From Spirochaetaceae bacterium (GTDB lineage: Bacteria; Spirochaetota; Spirochaetia; Treponematales; Treponemataceae), in assembly GCA_017622135.1 (NCBI GenBank), contig JAGARR010000004.1, positions 26,769 through 90,768 on the forward strand: a DNA stretch of 64,000 bases, written 5' to 3'. Under the pieces are notes generated by a model. It did not search any database and was not told the origin of the DNA. It saw only the letters and a list, made by a program, of their open reading frames with translations. The position numbers were made by a program, and so were the translations under genes. Of the stretch, positions 16,856 through 25,551 are shown piece after piece; the first letter of the stretch is position 1, and the number at the start of each line of letters is the position of its first letter.

Positions 16856-17539
16856 TTATTCTCCTGATTCAATGTTTTGCGGTGGCAGCAGGTAGCGGAC
16901 CTGACGGCTGGGATAGTCCAAGCAGAGCCGGAGGGATTTGGCGTCGCTGTAATCCTTCTGGATGTCCGCCAGGACTTCCCAATTGGATCGTGCCTTGTCC
17001 AGGAACAAAAGCTTACCCTGACCATCCCTTCCTTCATAGACCGCTATCTTCCGAAGAGGCTCTGTAGGCTGGGCAGACTCCTCCTGCTCTCCTTTCTTTT
17101 CCAGAACAGGCTGGTCCAGTGGCAGACCATCCACAGCACTGTAATTGAGGGAAAAGCCGCCTGTAGTGGACTTGCCGGCCAAATCGTTGTAGACAACACC
17201 ATACTCTCCGGTGGGAATGGGCGAGAAATAGGGAGGCAGCAGGTTTGCAGAGCCAGCCTTGACCATGGAACCGTTGTAGACCACCAGGGGGCTTTCAACC
17301 CTCCACTGGATGCCTGTCGCCTGATGAGTCACCACAAGATTCATGATCCGCTCCGTTCCCTCTGACTCCTGGACAAAGACAGCCAGCCGTTGCCGGGGAG
17401 CCTCCTGGGGATGGTCATACTCGTACACCACCGTGGTCTCCACAACAACCAAGGCAGGAGGAGCATCGGAGCATCCAGAAAAAAACAGCAGGACACAGGA
17501 AACGGAAATGCTCAGTATGAAGGGGAACCAGGCTCTCAT
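16856..17539 (-). CDS. Lipoprotein of unknown function
   Basis: A 227-residue protein with a lipoprotein signal peptide; the likely lipid-modified cysteine is Cys23 in LLFFSGCSD. The mature part looks beta-rich ([43 protein letters not shown]) and I recognise no family. A TTG three bases earlier could also serve, but the ATG at 17539 overlaps the preceding stop as TGATG, a translational-coupling arrangement. The product probably works in the envelope; its function is unknown. Confidence 0.7.
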   Translation of the reverse strand: MRAWFPFILSISVSCVLLFFSGCSDAPPALVVVETTVVYEYDHPQEAPRQRLAVFVQESEGTERIMNLVVTHQATGIQWRVESPLVVYNGSMVKAGSANLLPPYFSPIPTGEYGVVYNDLAGKSTTGGFSLNYSAVDGLPLDQPVLEKKGEQEESAQPTEPLRKIAVYEGRDGQGKLLFLDKARSNWEVLADIQKDYSDAKSLRLCLDYPSRQVRYLLPPQNIESGE

Positions 17540-18705
17540 CAAAAGTTGAACACCAAGGTAATGACCATCAGATTGCTGACAGAATATTGATTCACCAGGG
17601 ACTCGAACTTGACGTTCACCTTCTTGCAGGCCTCGTCCAGGTACGATAGATAGTAGAGCCCCAGGTCAACTCCCTCGGATCCCTCCGGTAGCTCCTTGTA
17701 GAAGTCGATGAGGGAACGCTTGTTCAAGTCGGCTGACTTCTTGGTCTCGATGCTCTCCTTAACCTCCTGGAAGCTATCGTCCTTGTCATAGAGGGTAATC
17801 TGCAGACGGCCCTGCTTTCCGATGGAGGAGGAACCACCGCCCAGCCGCCAGGACAGGAAAACCATCTCGTGTTTCTTTATCATCTCAGCAATGATCTTCT
17901 TGCGGACCTCAGGGTCATAGATGAGCGTGTCCGTGTCAGGCAGCCCCTTGTACATCCTGCGGGCTTCCTGCCGCATGTTTGAATTCTCGCAGTTGAGGGC
18001 CAGCTCCATAACCATCAGGGAGATGTACTCCGCAACCTTGCTCTTTTCCATGTAATCCCGCAGCAGGGAGTGAATCCGCTGTAGAATCTCGCCAAAGCCC
18101 GGCTGGTCGTAGAATTTAGTGATGACATACCAGTTGAGCCGACTCATGCGGTCGAGGAATTTCTCCGTCATCAGCATGAACACGTTCTTTTCCTCAGGGG
18201 TCAGGCTTTCATCCTCCTTGATGGAAAGCCACAAGGGGTCAAGGATTGTCTTGCGAGCCCGGGAAACCACCCCCTCCTTGCTCGACAAGTGAAAGAGAAC
18301 CTGCCGGTCGGTGATTTTTACCCGGTCGTCTATGATTTGGGAGGGATTGGCCCTGTTGTGTTTCCGTACACAGTCAGATTCAACGAGGGCTGCATAGATT
18401 TCTTTGTCGAACTTCTTGTACAGCAAGGAAAAAACCACCAGCTTGGTGAGATCCATCACATCCTGCTTGGAGGAGGAGAATTCTGGCATTGATATTTCCA
18501 GCTTGGCAATGTAGTCCACCAGGATCATCTGCTGGATTGTCTGGGGGGAGAACGAGTCTAGTGAAATGCCATATTCCTCTATTGTGTCCGCAAGTTTTAT
18601 CCGCAACAATTTCTTCTTATTCTGGATAAAATGGGAAGCGCCCTCCTCTGTCAAAATAACCTTGAGAGGCAAGGTAAGAAGGGTCTTTTTCGTGGATTCA
18701 CTCAC
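17539..18705 (-). CDS. Conserved-looking cytoplasmic protein of unknown function
   Basis: A 388-residue soluble protein with no signal peptide or membrane helix. It is helix-rich (residues 1-260), then GGGSSSIGKQGRLQITLYDKDDSFQ, and a C-terminal LYYLSYLDEACKKVNVKFE...MVITLVFNF stretch. The order glycine-rich loop followed by a closing beta strand faintly recalls GHKL ATPases, but the N and G boxes are not convincing. It is first in the operon with a lipoprotein, trmB and ligA, and is divergent from the membrane protein gene at 18778 with 72 bp between them. Confidence 0.65.
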   Translation of the reverse strand: MSESTKKTLLTLPLKVILTEEGASHFIQNKKKLLRIKLADTIEEYGISLDSFSPQTIQQMILVDYIAKLEISMPEFSSSKQDVMDLTKLVVFSLLYKKFDKEIYAALVESDCVRKHNRANPSQIIDDRVKITDRQVLFHLSSKEGVVSRARKTILDPLWLSIKEDESLTPEEKNVFMLMTEKFLDRMSRLNWYVITKFYDQPGFGEILQRIHSLLRDYMEKSKVAEYISLMVMELALNCENSNMRQEARRMYKGLPDTDTLIYDPEVRKKIIAEMIKKHEMVFLSWRLGGGSSSIGKQGRLQITLYDKDDSFQEVKESIETKKSADLNKRSLIDFYKELPEGSEGVDLGLYYLSYLDEACKKVNVKFESLVNQYSVSNLMVITLVFNF

Positions 18706-18742
18706 ATCAAAACTCCTAGAAATTCATTATACAGTAAGGGGC

Positions 18743-18770
18743 TTGCATTGTAAACAAGAATCAATATAAT
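18743..18770 (+). promoter_or_regulatory. Promoter of the membrane protein-dinB operon (leaderless type)
   Basis: TTGCAT (18743-18748), 16 bp, perfect TATAAT (18765-18770), then 7 nt to the ATG at 18778. No ribosome-binding site fits in the expected transcript. Confidence 0.7.
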
Positions 18771-18777
18771 CAGATAC

Positions 18778-20793
18778 ATGAATATCGGAAGATTTTCATT
18801 GATTTCACTACTGTTCCTGTCCATATCTGGCGTTTTTTTTGCCCAGAATTCCCCGGAAATCGAAATATCCAATCGGCTGTACAATCATTTTGTGAAGGAA
18901 GGCTTTAGCCCCGTGAAGCAGCTGCTGGCAGACGAGGGGAGCTTCCCCTATTCCATCCTGCTCCACAACAACAGACAGACAGACAGACAGAACCAAGAGA
19001 CAAACAGGCTGATTATCACCATGCCCCAGGATATGGCCCTGCAATATCTTCAGGAGACAATTTCTCTCCTCAAAAAGATGGAGGATGCCCCCACAATTAT
19101 AACCTTGGCATTACTGGCCAACGAGAGAACACCATTTCCGAGGGAGGAAGGCTTTCCTACAGAGCAGCAGTGGCATCCCAGTGGCTCCCAAATACTGCTG
19201 GAAAACACCTCGGATACAGACTCCTGTGCCATCGTCATGCTGGAGACTCCCTCCCAGCCACCCAAGCAGGTGACGGTGGTACCCGGAGCCAGCGGCATAA
19301 TGACGCCCCTGTGGCTTCTCCAGCAGCTGCCTCTACCCATACCCCACAACTCTCTCATCACCTACCGGCTGAATCTGGCGGCAGAGAACCCAATGTTTGC
19401 CACATTCTTCCAGGCGGGTATGGCGGCAGTGGCCGTCATGCTTGACCCTAGCCAAGGTGAACAGGCCCAGGAGGTCTTTTCCGCCATGGAGACCATGGTA
19501 CGGGATTTCACCGCCGTGGAAAGCTCCGTTGGCTCCAGCGAGAACTACATGGTTTTCTCTTTCTTAGATAATATCTGGATTGGAGAAGAAATCTTTATAT
19601 TGCTGTACCTTGCCATCACCATACTGGTATTGGCACTCCTCAGCGGATTCTCTTTCATCGGCAGGAGGGGGGCGGCAAACAGGTGGGCATTCTTCAAAAT
19701 CTGGCATCTGATTCCCATTACTATCCTCCTGTCAACCCTCTTCCTGTGGTTGGGACAATTGGTGGCCACCAGTTTTGTAGAGGCAACTCCCGACAACACC
19801 TTTGCAATCATGGGGATAAAGACGATTTTCTCCTTCATCACCATATCCCTGCCATTTATCTTTCATCTGCGACTGCGGCTGAACATCTCCCAGTTTGTCT
19901 ACGGCTACCTTCTGACCATTGTGGCAGCCATGAACGTATTCATTTTTGCTTCCATAGATTTGGTGCTGCTATTTATCTTCGTGATGGAATACATCGTCAT
20001 CTATTTCAGCCGCTTGACACGACGGATTGTCCCCATGGTGGTGGCATCCCTAGTGATGCTGCTGCCTTTCATTCCCTATGCACTGAATATCCTGGAATAC
20101 GCCTCTCGAGACAAACTCCTGGCAATGGCCTACTGCGGAATTTGGGGAAACATCCTCTATGCATGCATCCTCACACCCTTTCAAATCATGTGGCTAAGAA
20201 TATTAGGCCGCATTGATTTATTTGGTACACATAGAAATATATCCCGTTTCAGGATGTTTGCCGTTGTGGGATTGACCATGGGAGCCCTAGTTGTCTCCAT
20301 GACTCTGCTGGTAAGCATTGGCTCCCTGCTGCTGTACCAAACCATTCCGGGCATTCGGAATTCCGAGCCGGCACATGTACACCAGGAACATATCCTGGTG
20401 GAGAGCGAGGAGCCGTTGCCACTGGACATTTCCGTGCGCCAAACCGGCTACCTTGAGCTGCAATCCGTGACGGTGGAGATAGACTCGGATCTGCCTGTCC
20501 TTCGGTTTAATCTGGAAGTTCGTTCCCTTGGTGGTCTCCCTGTCTATGACTCCGCCCTGGACTTCCAGACAACGCAGGAGGCTGATGGGTCAGAACAAGT
20601 ATTTGTGTCCCGCTTCCTAATTCCAGACTATCCTGCGGAACGGAATTCCCTCGAATACACCGCCGCCAGTAGTCTGAGCCAAACCGTCAAAGTCACCGTC
20701 TATCTGAAGGTGGGGGAGAATCAGGCTGCTGCGGTGGAAAAGCTGGTCGCCTTGCCGCCGTTGACTTCTCCAGCCTTGGGGAGACAACCCTGA
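18778..20793 (+). CDS. Multi-pass membrane protein of unknown function
   Basis: A 671-residue protein. Signal peptide residues 1-22 (ends VFFAQ), an extracytoplasmic domain to about residue 260 (IITMPQDMALQYLQETISLL, and MLETPSQPPKQVTVVPGASGIMTPLWLLQQL), then about eight hydrophobic helices between residues 275 and 525, and a beta-rich extracytoplasmic tail of about 140 residues. The N-terminal domain plus helices resembles treponemal proteins related to M28-type membrane peptidases, but no metal ligands are evident, so I assign no function. The stop overlaps dinB as TGATG. The TAATTC-repeat-like CAGACAGACAGACAGA run at 18973-18988 is a short microsatellite. Confidence 0.7.
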   Translation: MNIGRFSLISLLFLSISGVFFAQNSPEIEISNRLYNHFVKEGFSPVKQLLADEGSFPYSILLHNNRQTDRQNQETNRLIITMPQDMALQYLQETISLLKKMEDAPTIITLALLANERTPFPREEGFPTEQQWHPSGSQILLENTSDTDSCAIVMLETPSQPPKQVTVVPGASGIMTPLWLLQQLPLPIPHNSLITYRLNLAAENPMFATFFQAGMAAVAVMLDPSQGEQAQEVFSAMETMVRDFTAVESSVGSSENYMVFSFLDNIWIGEEIFILLYLAITILVLALLSGFSFIGRRGAANRWAFFKIWHLIPITILLSTLFLWLGQLVATSFVEATPDNTFAIMGIKTIFSFITISLPFIFHLRLRLNISQFVYGYLLTIVAAMNVFIFASIDLVLLFIFVMEYIVIYFSRLTRRIVPMVVASLVMLLPFIPYALNILEYASRDKLLAMAYCGIWGNILYACILTPFQIMWLRILGRIDLFGTHRNISRFRMFAVVGLTMGALVVSMTLLVSIGSLLLYQTIPGIRNSEPAHVHQEHILVESEEPLPLDISVRQTGYLELQSVTVEIDSDLPVLRFNLEVRSLGGLPVYDSALDFQTTQEADGSEQVFVSRFLIPDYPAERNSLEYTAASSLSQTVKVTVYLKVGENQAAAVEKLVALPPLTSPALGRQP

Positions 20794-21986
20794 TGTTCCT
20801 CCATGTTGACCTGGACGCCTTCTTCGCCTCGGTGGAACAGCTGGACAATCCGGAACTGAGAGGCAAGCCAGTGATTGTAGGGGCCATGCCCGGCAGCAAG
20901 CGGGGCGTGGTGGCGGCGGCATCCTACGAGGCTCGGCAATTCGGTGTCCACTCCGCCATGCCCATAGACCGAGCCTACCGGCTCTGTCCCCAAGGAATCT
21001 ACCTACGGTCAAACATGGCCCGCTACCGAGAAAAGTCCCGGGAAGTGATGGCTACCTTTGCGGAATTCTCCCCCGACGTGCAGCAAATATCCATAGACGA
21101 AGCCTTTATTGACCTGGCAGGAACCCATCGGCTCTTCGGCCCCCCTGAGGAGGCTGCCATGGCTGTAAAGCGAAGAGTACTGGAGACAACAGGGCTCACC
21201 GTATCCGTAGGCCTTGCCAGCAACCGCTATGTGGCAAAGATTGCCTCCGGCATGTCCAAGCCCGACGGCTTCTTCCACGTACCACTGGGACAGGAACAGG
21301 CCTTTATGGAGACCCTGCCCCTGCATAAGGTGTGGGGAGTGGGAGAAAAACTGCTGGAACGGCTGAAATCCCACGGCATCCACACCGTATCGGAGGGGCT
21401 TGCCCTGCCCTTGCCAACCCTGGAGCATTTTTTGGGACAAGCCAGTGCCCAGTTCCTCTATAACGCCCTGCGGGGAATGGAGGCCACCACCTTCCGTGAT
21501 GCACCACAGTCCCGCTCCATCAGCGCTGAAAACACCTACGAGGATGATTTGGTGGATCGGTACACAATTGGCACCGCCCTCCTGGACCTGTGCCAGAACG
21601 TCATGCTCCGCCTCATGAAGGAGGATTGGAAGAGCAGAACCGTCTGTGTGAAAATCCGCTACAACGATTTTACCACCACCAGCATCCAAGAAACAGGGCC
21701 ACGGTACATCGCCTCGGCAGATGACCTGTTCCAGCGGGCCTCCGCCCTCTTTGACAAGCGATATAACGGAGGGGGCATCCGGTTGCTGGGGGTGGGCGCT
21801 CTGAATCTGGAGCCGGGACAGGAGCCATTGCAGGCAGAACTCTTTGACTTTGGACAGGAACGCCACCACAAGCTTGAGGAGGTGGTCCTGCAGCTGAAGG
21901 CAAAGCACCCAAACCTTCCCCTCACCAAGGCCCGCCTCCTGAGGAAGTCCTCCAAGGCAAACGCCTCGGAAAAGGGAGAGGATTAA
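20793..21986 (+). CDS. dinB: DNA polymerase IV (Y-family, DinB)
   Basis: A 397-residue translesion polymerase. Catalytic motifs are FLHVDLDAFFASVE (D7) and SIDEAFIDLAG (SxDE). The steric and fingers segment YEARQFGVHSAMPIDRAYRLCP, thumb HhH VWGVGEKLLERLKSHGIHTV and little finger (SISAENTYEDDL, VCVKIRYNDFTTTSI) are all present. It copies past minor-groove lesions and adds low-fidelity synthesis under stress. It is translationally coupled to the upstream membrane protein. A second, UmuC-like Y-family gene lies at 45989. Confidence 0.95.
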   Translation: MFLHVDLDAFFASVEQLDNPELRGKPVIVGAMPGSKRGVVAAASYEARQFGVHSAMPIDRAYRLCPQGIYLRSNMARYREKSREVMATFAEFSPDVQQISIDEAFIDLAGTHRLFGPPEEAAMAVKRRVLETTGLTVSVGLASNRYVAKIASGMSKPDGFFHVPLGQEQAFMETLPLHKVWGVGEKLLERLKSHGIHTVSEGLALPLPTLEHFLGQASAQFLYNALRGMEATTFRDAPQSRSISAENTYEDDLVDRYTIGTALLDLCQNVMLRLMKEDWKSRTVCVKIRYNDFTTTSIQETGPRYIASADDLFQRASALFDKRYNGGGIRLLGVGALNLEPGQEPLQAELFDFGQERHHKLEEVVLQLKAKHPNLPLTKARLLRKSSKANASEKGED

Positions 21987-22027
21987 CAAAAAAACTTAAA
22001 AAAAATTCAAAAGAAACTGTATTTACC

Positions 22028-22056
22028 TTGACACAAATACCTATTCATGGTAGTAT
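22028..22056 (+). promoter_or_regulatory. Promoter of the tRNA-Gln/tRNA-Glu unit
   Basis: TTGACA (22028-22033), 17 bp, TAGTAT (22051-22056), 15 bp before tRNA-Gln. Confidence 0.75.
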
Positions 22057-22071
22057 CACCATACATTGCAT

Positions 22072-22142
22072 TCCCCGATTGTGTAATGGTAGCACCTCAG
22101 ATTCTGGTTCTGATTGTGGGGGTTCGAGTCCTCCTTGGGGAA
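22072..22142 (+). tRNA. tRNA-Gln (anticodon CTG)
   Basis: A 71-nt cloverleaf: acceptor TCCCCGA/TTGGGGA (one G-T), anticodon stem TCAGA/TCTGA with loop TTCTGGT (anticodon CTG), T arm GGTTCGAGTCC. CCA is not encoded. Confidence 0.92.
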
Positions 22143-22167
22143 AACACGAAAAAAAACGTGGAACTTT

Positions 22168-22239
22168 GGTCCCTTCGTCTATCGGTTAGGACAAAAGATT
22201 CTCAATCTTTAAAGAGGGGTTCGATTCCCCTAGGGACTG
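22168..22239 (+). tRNA. tRNA-Glu (anticodon CTC)
   Basis: A 72-nt cloverleaf: acceptor GGTCCCT/AGGGACT with a G-T first pair, anticodon stem AAAGA/TCTTT with loop TTCTCAA (anticodon CTC), T arm GGTTCGATTCC, discriminator G. It lies 25 bp after tRNA-Gln. Confidence 0.92.
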
Positions 22240-22241
22240 TA

Positions 22242-22270
22242 AAGACTTGGATAAATCCAAGTCTTTTTTT
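22242..22270 (+). terminator. Terminator of the tRNA unit
   Basis: Perfect 10-bp stem AAGACTTGGA/TCCAAGTCTT with a 4-nt loop and an eight-T tail, immediately after tRNA-Glu. Confidence 0.9.
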
Positions 22271-22740
22271 TGTCCTAACCAGACAGCCGACGCTGTGAGG
22301 GGAAAGTGAAAGAAAATCAGTCCATGGAATGTGGGGACAGGATGGACTAAATGACTCTAAAACTTCCTTGAAAACAATCCTTAGTTTTGCAGCTTACACT
22401 ATAACTGCTACCAATTCGCTAAGAGAATTGAAGATGCTTCTTCTTATTCCATCAGACATTTGACGATTAGCAATAATTTCCCTCACCTTCTCAATCATCC
22501 CCTGCACGCCGTAGACTGCAACCTGTACCCTCTCAGTAGTTGCCTATCCCGCTGCAAGTCAGCATGAACGCACCAGTGCAGCTTGTCAATTTTCCATGAA
22601 ACCTTCTGTATATATACACTTTATTATACCTATTAAGATAAAATATATTACATATATTATAACTATGTATTAAAAATAATACATGGTTATAATATATGTA
22701 TATTTATTTATACTACATAATAAATTTTATATAGCAACTC
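22271..22740. other. Non-coding gap with gene remnant and AT-rich hairpin
   Basis: No full gene is visible in about 470 bases. On the minus strand 22543-22394 is an open frame of about 49 codons whose end reads VAVYGVQGMIEKVREIIANR and onward to a stop. It has no ribosome-binding site and looks like the C-terminal end of a lost gene. From 22610 the DNA becomes very AT-rich (over 100 bases almost without G or C) and contains a long hairpin described separately. Confidence 0.5.
22650..22699. repeat. Long AT-rich inverted repeat (23-bp stem, 4-nt loop)
   Basis: Arms 22650-22672 and 22677-22699 are complementary over 23 positions, with a single T opposite G, separated by AAAA. The stem reads ACATATATTATAAC, then ATGTATTA. 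It is not followed by a T-run in the manner of a terminator and lies 80 bp upstream of yaaA. Confidence 0.85.
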
Positions 22741-22744
22741 CCCC

Positions 22745-22773
22745 TTCCCAGCCCTCTGGGAATCGGCTATACT
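22745..22773 (+). promoter_or_regulatory. Promoter of yaaA (leaderless type)
   Basis: TATACT (22768-22773) is followed by 7 nt and the ATG at 22781. The -35 at 17 bp (TTCCCA) is weak. Confidence 0.55.
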
Positions 22774-22780
22774 GCCTGAC

Positions 22781-23521
22781 ATGAAAGTCATCATCTCCCC
22801 CGCAAAGAACATGACCACCAAGGCCGATGCCATGGAGCCCAGGGACGAGCCTGTCTTTATCCATCGTGCCCAGCAGCTGGTGGACTACCTAAAAGCCCTC
22901 CCCTACCAGGACTTGAAAAAGCTTCTGGCCTGCAACGACAAGCTCGCCCAGCTGAACTACGACCGCTACCAGACACTGAACCTGCATTCCGGCACCAATC
23001 CGGCCCTGGTCTCCTACGAGGGAATCCAGTATCAGTACATGGCGCCACGGGTCTTTACCGACGAATACTTTGACTATACCCAACAGCACCTGCGCATCCT
23101 CTCCGGGCTCTACGGCATCCTGCGGCCCCTTGACGGCATCGTGCCCTATCGTCTGGAAATGCAGGCAAAGCTCCAGACTGACTTCTGCAAGGGGCTCTAC
23201 GACTTCTGGGGGGACAGCCTCTACCAGCAGCTGGTGCAGGACTCAAAGGTGATTGTAAACCTGGCCTCGGAAGAATACAGCAAGGCCATCAAAAAGCACC
23301 TGCAGCCGGAAGTGCAGTTCATTACCTGCCGTTTCTGCGAGCAGACAGCAGGCAAGCTGGTGGAAAAGGGTGTCTACGTCAAGATGGCCCGTGGGGAGAT
23401 GGTCCGGTTTATGGCGGAGCGCAAGGTGTCCCAGCCGGAGCAGGTAAAGGAGTTCACCGGCATGGGCTATGGCTTCCGCCCGGACTTGTCCGACAGCAGC
23501 CTTTACACCTTTGTCCGATAG
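22781..23521 (+). CDS. yaaA: Peroxide-stress protein YaaA (UPF0246)
   Basis: A 246-residue YaaA/UPF0246 protein. It opens with the family signature MKVIISPAKNM, followed by LACNDKLAQLNYDRYQ, FTGDVY-equivalent YEGIQYQYMAPRVFTDEYFDYTQQHLRILSGLYGILRP (only partly quoted in function), and VNLASEEYSKAIKKH. In Escherichia coli YaaA lowers free iron and protects DNA during hydrogen peroxide stress and has a DNA-binding fold. Length is normal. It is monocistronic or followed by the RNase gene, which has its own promoter 73 bp downstream. Confidence 0.93.
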   Translation: MKVIISPAKNMTTKADAMEPRDEPVFIHRAQQLVDYLKALPYQDLKKLLACNDKLAQLNYDRYQTLNLHSGTNPALVSYEGIQYQYMAPRVFTDEYFDYTQQHLRILSGLYGILRPLDGIVPYRLEMQAKLQTDFCKGLYDFWGDSLYQQLVQDSKVIVNLASEEYSKAIKKHLQPEVQFITCRFCEQTAGKLVEKGVYVKMARGEMVRFMAERKVSQPEQVKEFTGMGYGFRPDLSDSSLYTFVR

Positions 23522-23557
23522 CATGCTCCGCCCGCCATCCTGTGCATTCAGCTGCCC

Positions 23558-23587
23558 TTGTATATAGAATGGATTTTTTGTTATAGT
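23558..23587 (+). promoter_or_regulatory. Promoter of the RNase II-family gene (leaderless type)
   Basis: TTGTAT (23558-23563), 18 bp, TATAGT (23582-23587), then 6 nt to the ATG at 23594. Confidence 0.6.
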
Positions 23588-23593
23588 GGACCC

Positions 23594-25492
23594 ATGATTT
23601 CAGTGAACTCCCTCGTGTTGTACAGGAACCAGCCCGCCCTGGTCCAAGAAATTGCAGGTGGAAAGTTCGGCATCGTCTACTGCACCGCCACGCCAAATGG
23701 AAAGTCGCCCCAGTTCGCCACGCAAAAGGTGCGGGACAAGGACATCCTCCTGCTGGTGGAAAGGACCGACGGCAGCAAGTCACTGCTGTCCCAGCTATTG
23801 GCCCAGGAGCCGGACGGGGCGGCGGCGGATGAAAGGGTTGGGCCGCTGTACCAGCTGCTTTCCGAGGAGGAGGATGCCTTTTCCACGCCGGTTCCCTTTT
23901 GCGACCTCTGCGACTACGACGGGGCAGCCACGACGCAGGAGGTATGGCGGCTCTACCGCTCGCTGAAAGTCAGCCTGCATTTTCAGGAGGCAGCCCCCCT
24001 GCACTTCATCCCCCGCCCCCAAGACGAGATCGACAGGATGCGGGAGAGGAATCTGACTAAGGGACGGGAGCAGGAGATTCGGGAGGCATTTATCCAGCGG
24101 CTCAAAAACCGACAGCTGGATTTGCCTGCCGACGCCCAGCTGATGCAGGATGTGGAGGCCCTGGCTCTGGGAAAGAGCGACAAGTCACGGACGATGCGGG
24201 AGGCGGGCCTAACGGAAAGCCCAGAAAGGGCCCACAAGCTTCTATTAGACACCGGAATCTGGACCATCTTTAAAAATCCCTACCCCGCCCGCTGGGGGCT
24301 CTCCATGCAGTCCGCTACGGAGCGGCTGGCCAGTCCTCCTGAGGAGGAGCGCACCATGGTGGACCACGTGGCCTACGCCATCGACAATGCCTGGAGTGCC
24401 GATCCCGACGATGCCATCGCCTTTGACGGCACCTACGTCTGGGTGCACATTGCAGACCCGGCCTCCAGTGTCCTGCCTGACTCAACCATAGACATCGCCG
24501 CCCGCAGCCGGGGATCAACCCTCTACATCCCGGAGGGAGCCGCCCGAATGCTGGCCGAGGAGTCGCTGGAAGACTATGCCCTGGGACTGACCGAGCCGAA
24601 GGGTGGAATGTCCCGGGCCCTCTCCTTCAAGATTCAGCTTGACGAAAAGGGTGCCATCTCCAATTGCGATGTGTTGAAAACCGTGGTGCAGGTAAAACGC
24701 TACACCTACCAGCAGGCGGACGAGGAAAAGGACAGCGAGACGCTGGCACCCCTCTTCCAGATTGCACAGCGCAACGAGGAGCGGCGGCTCCAGAATGGTG
24801 CGGTGGCCATCACCCTGCCCGAGGTCCACATTTCTGTCAGCGGGGAGCAGGTGGAGATCATTCCCTCGGTTCACTACGAGTCGGCTGACCTGGTGCGGGA
24901 GTTCATGCTGCTGGCCGGTGAGGCGGCGGCAAAATTCGCCTTCAAGCAGGGGCTGCCCTTTCCCTTCGTGAGCCAGGAACGGCCAGACCTTCCCGCCGAG
25001 GTGCCTGAGGGCCTGACGGGACAGTACAAGCTGCGCCGTTGCATGCGAAGCCGTAGTGTTGGAGTCACTCCCATGCAGCACGCCGGACTGGGACTGGGCA
25101 TGTACAGCCAGGTCACCAGCCCCCTGCGACGGTACAGCGATCTGGTGGCCCACCAGCAGCTGCGCTCCTTCATTGACGGCCGCCCCTTTCTGGACAAGGA
25201 CAAGGTGCTGGAACGGATTTCCGCAGGGGACGCTTCCGCCAGCGCTGCCGTCCGTGCCGAGCGCAACAGCAACCTCCACTGGATTCTGGTCTACCTGAGC
25301 CTCCATCCAGAGTGGACCGGGGATGCGGTGGTGGTGGAGCTGCGGGGAAAACAGGCCTATTGCCTCATTCCCAGCCTGGCCCAGGAAACACTGCTGACAC
25401 CGAGGTCTTCCGTCCAGCTGAACCAGGTGCTGCAGGTGAAGGCGGGCAACATCAACATTCCCGCCCTGTCCGTCACCTTCCAGGAGGTCTAA
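23594..25492 (+). CDS. RNB-domain ribonuclease (RNase II family)
   Basis: A 632-residue exoribonuclease. An N-terminal small barrel (residues 1-60), a helical middle, then an RNB catalytic domain from about residue 255. The metal-site motif is YAIDNAWSADPDDAIAFDG, with WVHIADPAS and RSRGSTLYIP following. A second conserved block is the RMRS/SPLRRYSDLVAHQQL region near residue 515. RNase II/R enzymes degrade RNA 3' to 5'. No clear C-terminal S1 domain of normal length is evident; the last 90 residues form a short barrel. The ATG at 23594 is chosen from the promoter position; the frame upstream lies within the promoter. Confidence 0.88.
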   Translation: MISVNSLVLYRNQPALVQEIAGGKFGIVYCTATPNGKSPQFATQKVRDKDILLLVERTDGSKSLLSQLLAQEPDGAAADERVGPLYQLLSEEEDAFSTPVPFCDLCDYDGAATTQEVWRLYRSLKVSLHFQEAAPLHFIPRPQDEIDRMRERNLTKGREQEIREAFIQRLKNRQLDLPADAQLMQDVEALALGKSDKSRTMREAGLTESPERAHKLLLDTGIWTIFKNPYPARWGLSMQSATERLASPPEEERTMVDHVAYAIDNAWSADPDDAIAFDGTYVWVHIADPASSVLPDSTIDIAARSRGSTLYIPEGAARMLAEESLEDYALGLTEPKGGMSRALSFKIQLDEKGAISNCDVLKTVVQVKRYTYQQADEEKDSETLAPLFQIAQRNEERRLQNGAVAITLPEVHISVSGEQVEIIPSVHYESADLVREFMLLAGEAAAKFAFKQGLPFPFVSQERPDLPAEVPEGLTGQYKLRRCMRSRSVGVTPMQHAGLGLGMYSQVTSPLRRYSDLVAHQQLRSFIDGRPFLDKDKVLERISAGDASASAAVRAERNSNLHWILVYLSLHPEWTGDAVVVELRGKQAYCLIPSLAQETLLTPRSSVQLNQVLQVKAGNINIPALSVTFQEV

Positions 25493-25500
25493 AAGAAACT

Positions 25501-25540
25501 GCCCCTCACCGTTGCCACAGAAACGACGAGGGGTCTTCAT
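25501..25540. terminator. Possible shared terminator between convergent genes
   Basis: GCCCCTC and GAGGGGT form an imperfect stem with a large loop between the RNase gene and the leftward barrel gene. T-rich stretches follow on both sides. Weak evidence. Confidence 0.35.
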
Positions 25541-25551
25541 CAAGTCCTGAC

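Noticed and set aside
22394..22543. Real small gene on the minus strand
   Set aside because: No start with an RBS and the frame is open for only about 49 codons; treated as a possible remnant.
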